Positions 1 through 8,660 of a stretch of DNA of 64,000 nt are shown piece by piece. The stretch is from Sphingomonas sp. PAMC 26605 (GTDB lineage Bacteria > Pseudomonadota > Alphaproteobacteria > Sphingomonadales > Sphingomonadaceae). The position numbers and the translations under genes are program-made. The DNA lies in the NCBI RefSeq assembly GCF_000241485.1, contig NZ_JH584241.1:1039435-1103434 (forward strand), written 5' to 3'. Each line of letters begins with the position of its first letter. Position 1 is the stretch's first letter. A model generated the notes under the pieces. The model made no database searches. It had not been told where the DNA came from and worked only from the letters and a program-made list of their open reading frames with translations.

Positions 1-11
1 CCCCACCCCAA

Positions 12-33
12 CCCCTCCCCTGAAGGGGAGGGG
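12..33. repeat. Short palindromic repeat
   Basis: A perfect 10-bp stem (CCCCTCCCCT / AGGGGAGGGG) with a 2-nt GA loop lies just downstream of the cyclophilin gene. It has no T-run in the minus-strand direction, so it is a poor terminator. It has the same design as the palindrome inside pheS (22256-22283): a C-rich arm, GA loop and G-rich arm. It is probably another member of that repeat type. Confidence 0.7.
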
Positions 34-49
34 CTTTCGGCTCCGCTCG

Positions 50-523
50 TTACTCGGCGTGCGCCTTCAAAATCTTCCCCGGGGTACGCGGCGGCTCGCC
101 CTTCGGCAGCGCGTCGACATGCTCCATGCCCGACGTGACCTGACCCCAGACGGTGTACTGGTTGTCGAGGAAGCGCGCATCGTCGAAGCAGATGAAGAAC
201 TGGCTGTTCGCCGAGTTCGGATCCTGCGCCCGTGCCATCGACGCGGTGCCGCGGACGTGCGGCTCCTTCGAGAATTCGGCGGGCAGGTTCGCATGGTTCT
301 TCGAGCCGTGCATGCCGGTGCCCGTGGGATCGCCGCCCTGCGCCATGAAGCCCGGGATCACGCGGTGGAACACGACGCCGTCATAGAAGCCGGCATTGGC
401 GAGCTCGGCAATCCGCGCGACGTGCTGCGGCGCGAGATCGCCGCGCAGCTTGATGACGACGTCGCCGCCCCCACCATTGCCGGTGTCGAGCGTCAGCGTG
501 AGGGTTTCGGGAAGATCGGCCAT
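50..523 (-). CDS. Peptidylprolyl cis-trans isomerase, cyclophilin type
   Basis: 157-residue single-domain cyclophilin that catalyses proline cis-trans isomerisation during protein folding. The core FHRVIPGFMAQGGD is at residues 52-65, with the catalytic arginine expected at about R54, and ANSQFFI is at 105-111. Both are cyclophilin signatures. There is no signal peptide, so it is probably cytoplasmic (PpiB-like). The ATG start is supported by the full domain beginning at once. It is divergent from mgtE and appears monocistronic. The C-terminus ends shortly after the domain, as is usual for bacterial cytosolic cyclophilins. Confidence 0.95.
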   Translation of the reverse strand: MADLPETLTLTLDTGNGGGGDVVIKLRGDLAPQHVARIAELANAGFYDGVVFHRVIPGFMAQGGDPTGTGMHGSKNHANLPAEFSKEPHVRGTASMARAQDPNSANSQFFICFDDARFLDNQYTVWGQVTSGMEHVDALPKGEPPRTPGKILKAHAE

Positions 524-671
524 CGGGACACTCCTGGATTGGGGGACGCGCCGCCCTAACGAGGTGGCGCACGGCTGGCAAATCGCCCGCCGCCGCCAAG
601 CCCAACGAAGCGGCGTTGGCTTTGTTGCCGCACGCCGCTAGACCGCCCCCGATAACAGGCCAAGGAGGTCC

Positions 672-2075
672 ATGGTGAGCGAGACCGACCTGACCGAGCC
701 CGAGCTCGAGACCACCCAGCTCGATGAAGACGATCGCCTGAAGCCCGAATTCGTCCGCGCGGTGCTCGACGCGGTCGAGGCGGGCGACGCCGCCGCGGCG
801 CGCGCTTTGGTCGAGCCGCTCCACCCCGCCGACATCGCCGATCTGTTCGAGCTGACGCCGCACGAGGACCGCGCCGCGCTCGCCACCGCGATCACCGACC
901 TGCTCGACGGCGACGTCTTCGCCGAGATGAACGATTATGTCCGCGAGGATCTGATCGACGCGCTCTCGGCGACGCAGGTCGCGGACATCGCCTCCGAGCT
1001 CGATACCGACGATGCGGTCGCGATCATCGAGGACATGGAGCCCGCCGATCAGCGCGAAGTGCTCCGCGCGCTCGACCCCGACGATCGTGCCGCGATCGAA
1101 GAGGCGCTGAGCTATGACGAGGAGACCGCCGGTCGCCTGATGCAGCGCGAGCTGATCGCGGTGCCCGAGCATTGGTCGGTCGGCGACGTGCTCGACTATC
1201 TGCGCCAGCATGACGAGCTGACCACCGATTTCTGGGAGATCTTCGTCGTCGATCCCGCGCACAAGCCGGTCGGGACGGTCGCTTTGTCGTGGATTCTGCG
1301 CACGCCCCGCGGCATCGCGATCAGCGACGTGATGCAGCGCGAGCAGACGCTGATCCCGGTCGACATGGACCAGGAAGAGGTCGCTTTGCGCTTCCAGAAA
1401 TACGCGCTGATCTCGGCCGCGGTGGTCGATCCGGTCGGGCGGCTGGTCGGGATGATCACCGTCGACGACGTGGTCCATATCATCTCCGAAGAGGCGGGCG
1501 AGGATATTCTCCGCCTGTCGGGCGCCGGCGACGGCGACATCAATGAGCCGATTCACCTCACTGTACGGACGCGAATCACCTGGCTCGTCGTCAATCTCGG
1601 CACCGCGATGCTCGCCGCTTCGGTCGTCGGGCTGTTCCAGGGCGAGATCGGGCGCTTCGCCCTGCTCGCGGTGCTGATGCCGATCGTTTCCGGCATGGGC
1701 GGCAACGCCGGCACGCAGACGCTCGCGGTGATGGTGCGCGCGCTCGCCACTAACCAGCTGACCAGCTCGAACACCGGCCGCATGATCTACCGCGAGTTCC
1801 GCATCGCCGCCGCCAACGGCGCGATGCTCGGTGTGTTGATCGGGCTCGGCACCTTCCTGATCTTCGGCAACGCGCACCTCGCGATCGTGATCGCGATGGC
1901 GATGGTGATCAACAATCTCATCGCCGGCCTTTCGGGGGTGCTGATCCCGGTGACGCTCGACCGGTTCGATATCGATCCCGCCGTGTCGTCGGCAGTGTTC
2001 GTGACGATGATGACCGATGTGATGGGCTTCTTCTCGTTCCTCGGCCTCGCGACGCTGTTCGGGCTCGGCAGCTAG
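672..2075 (+). CDS. mgtE: Magnesium transporter MgtE
   Basis: 467-residue MgtE-family divalent cation channel of the inner membrane. The first ~130 residues form the acidic MgtE N domain, followed by a CBS pair at about 140-265 that senses cytosolic Mg2+. About five membrane helices follow from about residue 295. The pore signature GMGGNAGTQT is near 341-350, and TMMTDVMGFF near 443 carries the conserved pore aspartate. An AAGGAGG ribosome-binding site lies about 5 nt before the ATG, which fixes the start. Length is normal for the family (~450). The next gene starts 5 nt after the stop, so the two are probably cotranscribed. Confidence 0.96.
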   Translation: MVSETDLTEPELETTQLDEDDRLKPEFVRAVLDAVEAGDAAAARALVEPLHPADIADLFELTPHEDRAALATAITDLLDGDVFAEMNDYVREDLIDALSATQVADIASELDTDDAVAIIEDMEPADQREVLRALDPDDRAAIEEALSYDEETAGRLMQRELIAVPEHWSVGDVLDYLRQHDELTTDFWEIFVVDPAHKPVGTVALSWILRTPRGIAISDVMQREQTLIPVDMDQEEVALRFQKYALISAAVVDPVGRLVGMITVDDVVHIISEEAGEDILRLSGAGDGDINEPIHLTVRTRITWLVVNLGTAMLAASVVGLFQGEIGRFALLAVLMPIVSGMGGNAGTQTLAVMVRALATNQLTSSNTGRMIYREFRIAAANGAMLGVLIGLGTFLIFGNAHLAIVIAMAMVINNLIAGLSGVLIPVTLDRFDIDPAVSSAVFVTMMTDVMGFFSFLGLATLFGLGS

Positions 2076-2079
2076 GCCC

Positions 2080-2403
2080 ATGTGGAATCACCTGCCGGTA
2101 TCGATCGGGGTTCAGCTCGTCTGCTGGGCGCTGGGGCGCTGGCTCGCGGTGCCGACGCGCGGCGCGATCTGGCTCGGCTGCTTCGCGGGGTCGGCGGTGT
2201 GCATCATGCGCGAGATCACGCAGAATGAATATCAGTGGATCGAGCAGTTCGGCGCGGGGCGGCGGGCCAACATGCCGGGCTATGCCGGGCTCGAAGTATG
2301 GGCGTGGAACGCGCATTCGCTGTCCGAGACCGCGGTCGCCATCATCGGGTCGGTCCTTGTCGCGCTCGTCGTGAGCCATTACGCCGCCGATCGCGACGCT
2401 TGA
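2080..2403 (+). CDS. Small membrane protein of unknown function
   Basis: 107 residues, not recognised. Two hydrophobic segments are visible, one in the N-terminal third (about residues 8-40) and one near residues 82-100 (TAVAIIGSVLVALVVSHY). They are separated by a polar stretch containing QNEYQWIEQFG. It is probably an inner-membrane protein. It starts 5 nt after mgtE and is followed by the DUF1489 gene, so it sits in an apparent mgtE operon. A role linked to ion transport would be inference from position only. Confidence 0.7.
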   Translation: MWNHLPVSIGVQLVCWALGRWLAVPTRGAIWLGCFAGSAVCIMREITQNEYQWIEQFGAGRRANMPGYAGLEVWAWNAHSLSETAVAIIGSVLVALVVSHYAADRDA

Positions 2404-2450
2404 GCCTTTCGGGGGTTGGCGGAGCGCGCGCGCTGCCCCATCTGGCGGGG

Positions 2451-2873
2451 GTGCCGCTTCATCTCACCAAGGTCGCGTTCGGCGCGACCAGCCTCGATCA
2501 TCTCGCCGAACGCCTGCGCGACCGCGCCGCCGACGGCCCGGTCTTCCTGACGACGCGCTATCTGCCCAAGCGGCACGAGGAGATCGTCGGCGAGGCCAGC
2601 GGTGCGGGCGGCGGCTCACTCTACTGGATCATCAAGCACACGCTCGTCGCGCGCTCGCCGATCCTCGGCTTCGGCGAGGCCGAGGGCGGGCGCGTCGCGA
2701 TCCATATCGACCCCGCGCTGGTACTGACCGAAGGCCGCCCGAAGCGCGCGCATCAGGGCTGGCGCTATCTCGAAGCCGCCGACGCGCCGGCCGATCTCGG
2801 CGCGGGGATGATCGCGGGCGATGCCATGCCGACCGCGCTTATCGCCAAACTGTCGGCGCTGGGGCTGATCTAG
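2451..2873 (+). CDS. DUF1489 family protein
   Basis: 140-residue cytoplasmic protein of the alphaproteobacterial DUF1489 family, of unknown function. The N-terminus PLHLTKVAFGATS and the central GGSLYWIIKHTLVARSPIL match the family pattern. The GTG at 2451 is chosen because it gives the usual family N-terminus and length. A TTG at 2400 overlapping the upstream stop would add 17 residues and cannot be excluded. It ends facing the minus-strand head-GIN gene, with a 4-nt overlap of coding ends. Confidence 0.85.
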   Translation: MPLHLTKVAFGATSLDHLAERLRDRAADGPVFLTTRYLPKRHEEIVGEASGAGGGSLYWIIKHTLVARSPILGFGEAEGGRVAIHIDPALVLTEGRPKRAHQGWRYLEAADAPADLGAGMIAGDAMPTALIAKLSALGLI

Positions 2874-3565
2874 CGCGCCTCGGGCGCGGGGCTGCCGCAC
2901 GTCACCGGCGCGCCGGCGGGCGCCTTGACCTTGCATTTCGGGCTGCCCGAGATCGTCACCGCGCCGAGCCCGGTGGTCACGACATCGGCGCTGTAGCGCG
3001 CATCGGCCTGCGTCGCGCCCGCGCCGTCGAGCCGCAGCAGCGCCTCGTCGGCGTGAAGCGCGCTCGCGTCGATCGAGCCCGCCCCGCTGCTGAGCAGCCG
3101 CAGCCGCGCGGTGCGGCCGCCGAGCGTCATCGCCCCCGCGCCGACGAGCGTCACCGAGACCTGGTCGGCGGCGAGTTCGGGGGCGACGATCGATCCGCTC
3201 CCCGTGACCTGCAGGTCGACGCGCGGCCCGCGCAACGGTCCACTGACGGTCAGCTTGCCGCCGCCGACCACCGCGGCGGCGTGCAGATCGATCGTCCGCA
3301 CGAAGATCGTCGCGGGTTCGCTCGCGCGCGGCGCCGCCGAGTCGCGCGCGGCGGCGCGGACCGTAAGCACGCCCGCATCGACGTGCAGGTCGAGCCCGTC
3401 GGTCGCGCCGGTCACCCGCGCCGCCGGCGTACCGCGGGTCGCGAGGCGGACGTCGAACGGCCCCTCGATGCGGATGCGATCGAAATCGCCGATGAAATAG
3501 CTCCGCTCGGCCGCCTGCGCGGAGGCGAGCGTGACGAGCAAGGCGAGGGTCAGGAAACGCAGCAT
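2870..3565 (-). CDS. Head-GIN (DUF2807) domain protein, secreted
   Basis: 231 residues beginning with a clear signal peptide (MLRFLTLALLVTLASAQA). The rest is a DUF2807 beta-helical domain, seen as repeated short strands with Gly-Ser turns (VTGSGSIV, LVGAGAMTL, LSSGAGSI). Proteins of this type are periplasmic or surface-exposed and their biochemical role is not established. An ATG at 3565 is preferred to an upstream TTG because it places the signal peptide at the N-terminus. It is followed upstream (same strand) by a second DUF2807 gene 56 nt away, suggesting a duplication and an operon. A late Cys pair (PKCKV...VTCGS) could form a disulphide. Confidence 0.85.
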   Translation of the reverse strand: MLRFLTLALLVTLASAQAAERSYFIGDFDRIRIEGPFDVRLATRGTPAARVTGATDGLDLHVDAGVLTVRAAARDSAAPRASEPATIFVRTIDLHAAAVVGGGKLTVSGPLRGPRVDLQVTGSGSIVAPELAADQVSVTLVGAGAMTLGGRTARLRLLSSGAGSIDASALHADEALLRLDGAGATQADARYSADVVTTGLGAVTISGSPKCKVKAPAGAPVTCGSPAPEAR

Positions 3566-3621
3566 CGCCGCGACCATCCGCGCAACCGCGCGCCCGCGCA
3601 AGCCCGATCACCCGCCCCGTA

Positions 3622-4350
3622 TCACCCGCCGCAGCGCACCTCGCCCGAGCCGACCTTGCTCGTCGTGCAATGCGCCGCCTTGCCGAGATCGACAGTGCCC
3701 GAGCCAACGAGCGACACGTCCGCCGCACCGTTTACATCGGCGACGACATCGCCCGACCCGACAAGCGAGACCGTCGCACCGCGCGCCCTGAGCCCGCGCG
3801 CGGCGACATTCCCCGATGCGGCGGATTCGATCGTCAGCCGCTCGACCGAGCCGGCAGCGGCGATATTGCCCGACCCGGCGATCGCCAGCTTGGCCTGCGG
3901 GACGACAAGCGCAGCGATCGACAGATTGCCCGAGCCCGCCGCGGTGCCGTCGAAACGACTCCCGTCGGTCCGGTCGATCGCCATGTTGCCCGAACCGACG
4001 ATCTGCGCCGCGACGATCCGCGGCATCGTCACGAACACCTTGACGGGGTCATGTTTCCCGCTCCAGCCGTAGCCGGGGGTCTGCTTGCGGTCGATGCGCA
4101 GCGTGTTGCCCTCGCGCACGATGTCGAGCCGGTCGAGTTCGGCACGCGGCCCGGTGGCACGCACCGAAAAGCCGGTTCCGATGCGCACATCGACATCGTC
4201 CGAACCGCGCAGCGCGACAGTGGTGAAATCGGTGATCGCGAAGCTGCGCGTGGTGCTCGGACCCGATTCCTTGCCGCTCGGCGGCGACGCGTCGCTTTGA
4301 AACGAGCAGGCGGCGAGCGGAAGGACGACGAGAAGCGAAAGGGTGCGCAT
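3622..4350 (-). CDS. Head-GIN (DUF2807) domain lipoprotein
   Basis: 242 residues. The N-terminus MRTLSLLVVLPLAACS carries a lipobox (LAAC), so it is predicted to be a lipoprotein. The mature part is a DUF2807 repeat domain with at least six regularly spaced GSGN/GSGD/GSGT turns, typical of a right-handed beta-helix. Two C-terminal cysteines (HCTTSKVGSGEVRCGG) may be bridged. It is paralogous to the gene at 2870-3565, which has the same fold and the same Cys pair but a cleavable signal peptide. Function unknown; probably an envelope protein. Confidence 0.88.
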   Translation of the reverse strand: MRTLSLLVVLPLAACSFQSDASPPSGKESGPSTTRSFAITDFTTVALRGSDDVDVRIGTGFSVRATGPRAELDRLDIVREGNTLRIDRKQTPGYGWSGKHDPVKVFVTMPRIVAAQIVGSGNMAIDRTDGSRFDGTAAGSGNLSIAALVVPQAKLAIAGSGNIAAAGSVERLTIESAASGNVAARGLRARGATVSLVGSGDVVADVNGAADVSLVGSGTVDLGKAAHCTTSKVGSGEVRCGG

Positions 4351-4404
4351 GACGGGGCTCCTGTGTGTTGCTCTATCAATACACCCAGGCGCAGCTCGCG
4401 CAAC

Positions 4405-4434
4405 AAAAAAGGGGCGACCGTTGCCGGCCGCCCC
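4405..4434 (-). terminator. Rho-independent terminator of carD
   Basis: On the minus strand a 10-bp GC-rich stem (4411-4420 with 4425-4434, one G-U pair, 4-nt loop) is followed directly by six T residues. It lies 28 nt after the carD stop codon. Confidence 0.85.
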
Positions 4435-4461
4435 CTGTTTGCACGGTTGTCGCGATCAGGA

Positions 4462-4995
4462 TCAGACCGTAGCCTTGTCCTTGTTGTGGATCGCGGCGGC
4501 CTTGCGCAGGATTTCGAGGATCTTTTCCTGTGCGGTCGGCTCGTCGACCTGCTCCATCGCGGCGAGTTCGCGCGCGAGGCGGCTGGTCGCGCCTTCGAAG
4601 ATCTGCCGCTCCGAATAGCTCTGCTCGGGCTGGTCGTCGGCGCGGAACAGGTCGCGGACCACTTCGGCGATCGACACGAGGTCGCCCGAATTGATCTTGG
4701 CTTCATATTCCTGCGCGCGGCGCGACCACATGGTGCGCTTGACGCGCGGCTTGCCGGTCAGCGTTTCGAGCGCTTCGCGCAGCGTCTTGTCGCTGGAAAG
4801 CTTGCGCATCCCGACGCTTTCCGCCTTGTTGGTGGGAACGCGCAGCGTCATGCGCTCTTTTTCGAACCGCAGGACATAGAGTTCGAGCTGCATCCCGGCG
4901 ATTTCCTGCCGTTGAAGCTCGATCACACGGCCGACACCGTGCTTGGGATAAACGACATAATCGCCGACGTCGAAGGACAGCGCCTTGGCAGCCAT
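4462..4995 (-). CDS. carD: CarD family transcriptional regulator
   Basis: 177 residues. The N-terminal CarD/TRCF RNA-polymerase interaction domain begins FDVGDYVVYPKHGVGRVIEL, followed by a helical C-terminal domain with the basic stretch MWSRRAQEYEAKINSG and a conserved RDL. CarD binds the RNA polymerase beta subunit and stabilises open promoter complexes. Length is typical for alphaproteobacterial CarD (~165-180). The gene stands alone between its own terminator and fdxA, a common arrangement in sphingomonads. Confidence 0.95.
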   Translation of the reverse strand: MAAKALSFDVGDYVVYPKHGVGRVIELQRQEIAGMQLELYVLRFEKERMTLRVPTNKAESVGMRKLSSDKTLREALETLTGKPRVKRTMWSRRAQEYEAKINSGDLVSIAEVVRDLFRADDQPEQSYSERQIFEGATSRLARELAAMEQVDEPTAQEKILEILRKAAAIHNKDKATV

Positions 4996-5248
4996 TCCGT
5001 AAGACCTTTCTGTGGACCGGGTATCCGGTGCAACGCATCCGCGGCAGAAAAGCTGCAGAGCACGTGCGGATGTGGGTGTTGTTGTACGTCTCCGTGCCGA
5101 AAGCGCGCGCGGTGGCGCTTGCGTCCCTGTCCATTTAACAGAGTCGTAATAAAATTACCAGCTAAACGTCGTACTCGCGACGCAATTGCGGATTGCTTTC
5201 GTTCGCAATCGCGAATCGAGACGCAGTTCCGCCCCGATTCGCGACACT

Positions 5249-5587
5249 TCAGTCGCCGGCGCCGGGCTCGGGCGAGAAGAACTCCATCTTGCCGGGCTTG
5301 CCCTTCCACGCATCGGCGTCGGCCGGCGTCTGGTTGGCGTTGCGCGTCACGTTGGGCCACTGGCCCGAGAAGGTCGTGTTGAGCTCGAGCCACTGCTCGA
5401 GGCCCGATTCGGTATCGGGCAGGATCGCTTCCGCCGGGCATTCGGGCTCGCACACGCCGCAGTCGATGCACTCGCTGGGATTGATCACCAGCATGTTCTC
5501 GCCTTCGTAGAAGCAGTCGACCGGGCACACCTCGACGCAGTCCATGTACTTGCACTTGATGCAGGCATCGGTGACGACGTAGGTCAT
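5249..5587 (-). CDS. fdxA: Ferredoxin FdxA (7Fe-8S type)
   Basis: 112-residue ferredoxin. The cluster ligands are visible in [17 protein letters not shown] (Cys 9-25) and [12 protein letters not shown] (Cys 40-50). This is the pattern of FdxA proteins, which bind one 3Fe-4S and one 4Fe-4S cluster. The C-terminal extension after residue 55 is also characteristic. It is a cytoplasmic electron carrier whose partner cannot be told from context. It lies upstream of carD on the same strand but about 250 nt away, and downstream of the S4 gene. Confidence 0.95.
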   Translation of the reverse strand: MTYVVTDACIKCKYMDCVEVCPVDCFYEGENMLVINPSECIDCGVCEPECPAEAILPDTESGLEQWLELNTTFSGQWPNVTRNANQTPADADAWKGKPGKMEFFSPEPGAGD

Positions 5588-5620
5588 TAAAACACTCCCG
5601 GAGTACGAACGCTTGTGCTG

Positions 5621-5923
5621 CTATGCCCGAGCGCCACCGCCGTCAACGCTTGCGCGCTCCGATCGGCCATTTTCGAGCAGCTCGTCATAACAGGCGCGCC
5701 CTTCCTCGGGCGGGCCGCGCCGCTGCGGCAGCAGCGTGACGCGCAGCGCGCGGACATGCCCCGCGGGCGTGGCGAAGGCGACGACGCTGCCGACGCGGAC
5801 AGAGGCGGCAGGCTTGTCGACCGCGCGACCGTCGATCCGGACGCGCCCGCTCGCCGCCATGTCGTGCGCGATGCCGCGCGTCTTGACGATCCGCGCGAAC
5901 CACAGGAAGCGGTCGAGCCGCAT
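5621..5923 (-). CDS. RNA-binding S4 domain protein (Hsp15-like)
   Basis: 100 residues. The N-terminus MRLDRFLWFARIVKTRG and GRVRIDGRAVDKPAASVRVG form an S4 RNA-binding domain like that of heat-shock protein 15, which recycles stalled 50S subunits. The C-terminal ~35 residues are polar and basic. The ATG at 5923 gives the usual family start; a TTG seven codons upstream is possible. It follows the helicase gene by only a few bases, so they are probably cotranscribed as an RNA-metabolism pair. Confidence 0.88.
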   Translation of the reverse strand: MRLDRFLWFARIVKTRGIAHDMAASGRVRIDGRAVDKPAASVRVGSVVAFATPAGHVRALRVTLLPQRRGPPEEGRACYDELLENGRSERASVDGGGARA

Positions 5924-5947
5924 CGTCTGCTCGGAGCCGCCCAAGCG

Positions 5948-8464
5948 CTACCCCGCTTGCCCCGCCAGCGCGGCGAACGCGCCCGCCATCGCGGTATCGC
6001 GCGGCGGCGGTGCAGTCCGCACCGGCGGGCGGCCGCGCCAGCTCCAGCGCAGCGCGTCGTCCGCGCTCGGCGCGGGGCGGAAACCGAAGCCGCCCATCAA
6101 TTGCTCGAGCGTCGCGCGCGTCAGCCCCATCGACAAAGCGAGCGCGGGATCGAGCACGAACGGTTTGCGCCCCTGGCTGCCGCGCGCGTCGTGCGCCGCG
6201 CGCGCGATCCGTTCGATCAGGTCGATCCGCACCGCCTGCGCGCCGACCGGGCGATAGCCATGCGCGAGCGTCGCGCCGGACGCGGCGCGGTCGAGCACCG
6301 TTGCCCCTTCGCGCGGCCCCGCACTCACCGGCTGCGTATTGCGCGCCGCGAGCAGCACCCGCCGCCAGCGCGCCGCGCCGGGCTTGAGCAGGCGGGGATC
6401 GAACAGGTCGAGCGCACCGATCGTGAACCCCGCCCCGCGAAACGCCTTCCGCGCAACGGAATCGAGCCCGTCGACCGCCACTGCGATGTCGGCGCGCGCG
6501 ACGATCCCGCCATGCGCGACGAGCGCCGCCGCGACGGCGCGCGACGCCGGGCTCGCCGCCGGATCACGCTGCACGCCGTCGAGCACGACCAGCCCCGGCA
6601 CGCTGCGCTTGAGCTGTCCGCCGAGCCACAGCCGCAGTCGCGCGTCGATCTTGCCGCGCGCCTCGACCGACAGGCAGTCGAGCGCGCGATCGAGCAGCAC
6701 CCGCGGGCGCAGCAGCGTCGGCCCGGGCGCGAGCGTCGCCACCGCGAGCTCGCCCCACAGCAAGGTCGGCACCGCGCCGACCTCGGCGGACAGCGCGAGC
6801 GCGTCATCCTCCGCTTCCGCCAGCGCAACACCACGCCGCGCCCGCTCATCGCCGAGGCGGCGCTCGGCGGCGGCGAGCAGCAGGCGCTTGTCGGTCGCGC
6901 GCGCATCGGGTGCGACGACGAAGCGGAAGCCGTCGAGCCGGCCGATCGGATGGTCCTCGACCATCACCTCGCCCTGCTCGCCGATCGTGACCGGAAGCGC
7001 GCGCGGATCGGCACCGATCTGCCGCATCAGCAGCGTCGTCCGCTTATCGACGAAGCGCTGCGTCAAGCTCAGGTGGAGCGCATCGGACAGCCGTTCCTCG
7101 ACCGCCCCCGCCCGCGCGGACCAATGCGCCGGATCGGCGAGCCAGTCGGCGCGGTTGGCGATGTACGACCAGCTCCGCGCCGCCGCGATCCGCCCGGCGA
7201 GCGTCTCGACATCGCCCGCGACATTGTCGAGCCGCGCGATCTCGGCCGCGAACCAGTCGTGCGGAATGGTGCCGTTGCCCTCGCTCAGATAGCCGAACAG
7301 TCTTGCCACGAAGCGCGTATGCGGATCGACCCCGAGCTTGCGGAAATCGGGCACCCCGCACGCCGCCCACAACCGCGCGACCATCGCCGGCGAGCGACAG
7401 CGCCCGCGCACGCCGGGCTCGTCGGCCATCCGCTTCAACACCGCGAGATCGGTCGATTGCGGCGCCGCCCACAGCACGCGGTGCTCGGGCCGCTGCTCGA
7501 GGCTTTCGATCAGCGCGTCGACGCTCGAATAATCGGGCTCGCCCTGCCGCCAATAGAGCTGCTCGAGCGGCGGGAAGCGATGCTCCTCGATCGCGAACAC
7601 TTCCTCGGGGGTGAACGCCCCCGGACCTTCCTCGACCAGCGCGCCGAAGGTCCCGTCGCGCTGATGCCGCCCGGCGCGCCCGGCGATCTGCGCCATTTCG
7701 GCGACGCGCAGCCGCCGCTGGCGATGGCCGTCGAACTTGTTGAGGCTGGCAAAGGCGACGTGCGCGACGTCCATGTTGAGCCCCATCCCGATCGCGTCGG
7801 TCGCGACGAGATAATCGACCTCGCCCGCCTGGAACATCGCGACCTGCGCGTTGCGCGTGCGCGGCGACAAAGCGCCCATCACCACCGCTGCGCCACCGCG
7901 CAAGCGCCGCAGCATCTCGGCGACCGCGTACACTTCCTCGGCGCTGAACGCGACGATCGCCGAGCGCTTGGGCAGCCGGCTGATCTTCTTCGCACCGGCA
8001 TAGCTGAGCGTCGAGAAGCGCGGCCGGTTGATGATCTCGATTCCGGGCACGAGCGCCTTGAGCATCGGCCGCAGCGACTCCGAGCCGAGCAGCATCGTCT
8101 CCTCACGCCCGCGTGCACGCAGAATGCGGTCGGTGAAGACATGGCCGCGCTCGGGATCGGCACCCAGTTGCGCCTCGTCGAGCGCGACGAAGGCGAGGTC
8201 CTTGTCGAGCGGCATCGACTCTGCGGTGCACAGGAACCAGCGCGCGTCCTTGGGGACGATCTTCTCCTCGCCGGTGATCAGCGCGACGCGGCTCTCGCCC
8301 TTGAGCTTGACGACGCGGTCATAGACCTCGCGCGCGAGCAGCCGCAGCGGGAAGCCGATCATGCCGCTCGAATGCCCGCACATCCGCTCGACCGCGAGAT
8401 GCGTCTTGCCGGTATTGGTCGGCCCCAGGACCGCCGTGACGGCGTGTTCTGCGTTACGCTGCAT
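5948..8464 (-). CDS. Suv3-like DExH RNA/DNA helicase
   Basis: About 838 residues. It has a Walker A GPTNTGKTH near the N-terminus, motif II LDEAQ about 80 residues on, and motif VI QIAGRAGRHQRDG, as in the mitochondrial degradosome helicase SUV3 and its alphaproteobacterial relatives. The C-terminal ~450 residues are the family-specific region, ending in WSWRGRPP and a low-complexity tail. The ATG at 8464 places the Walker A 15-20 residues in, as in homologues; an upstream GTG at 8506 would add 14 residues. It probably unwinds structured RNA. The S4 gene follows directly. Confidence 0.92.
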   Translation of the reverse strand: MQRNAEHAVTAVLGPTNTGKTHLAVERMCGHSSGMIGFPLRLLAREVYDRVVKLKGESRVALITGEEKIVPKDARWFLCTAESMPLDKDLAFVALDEAQLGADPERGHVFTDRILRARGREETMLLGSESLRPMLKALVPGIEIINRPRFSTLSYAGAKKISRLPKRSAIVAFSAEEVYAVAEMLRRLRGGAAVVMGALSPRTRNAQVAMFQAGEVDYLVATDAIGMGLNMDVAHVAFASLNKFDGHRQRRLRVAEMAQIAGRAGRHQRDGTFGALVEEGPGAFTPEEVFAIEEHRFPPLEQLYWRQGEPDYSSVDALIESLEQRPEHRVLWAAPQSTDLAVLKRMADEPGVRGRCRSPAMVARLWAACGVPDFRKLGVDPHTRFVARLFGYLSEGNGTIPHDWFAAEIARLDNVAGDVETLAGRIAAARSWSYIANRADWLADPAHWSARAGAVEERLSDALHLSLTQRFVDKRTTLLMRQIGADPRALPVTIGEQGEVMVEDHPIGRLDGFRFVVAPDARATDKRLLLAAAERRLGDERARRGVALAEAEDDALALSAEVGAVPTLLWGELAVATLAPGPTLLRPRVLLDRALDCLSVEARGKIDARLRLWLGGQLKRSVPGLVVLDGVQRDPAASPASRAVAAALVAHGGIVARADIAVAVDGLDSVARKAFRGAGFTIGALDLFDPRLLKPGAARWRRVLLAARNTQPVSAGPREGATVLDRAASGATLAHGYRPVGAQAVRIDLIERIARAAHDARGSQGRKPFVLDPALALSMGLTRATLEQLMGGFGFRPAPSADDALRWSWRGRPPVRTAPPPRDTAMAGAFAALAGQAG

Positions 8465-8660
8465 GACGGATGCAACATCGCGTGCCGTGGAGCGGAGTGC
8501 AACCACTAGGGAAAAATACGATCTGCAATGCGCGGATTAACCACGCTAAAGCAGGCCGCAAGAAACCGTTCCACCACCCCGTCGCAGCAGGGCAACAGTC
8601 TGGCGTAACCTCCATGTCAGGCGTGCGGGGTTAATTTGACTTTAGGCTTTTGCCACCACA

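Noticed and set aside
12-33. Terminator for the cyclophilin gene
   Set aside because: The stem has no T-run on the minus strand and matches the repeat design seen in pheS.
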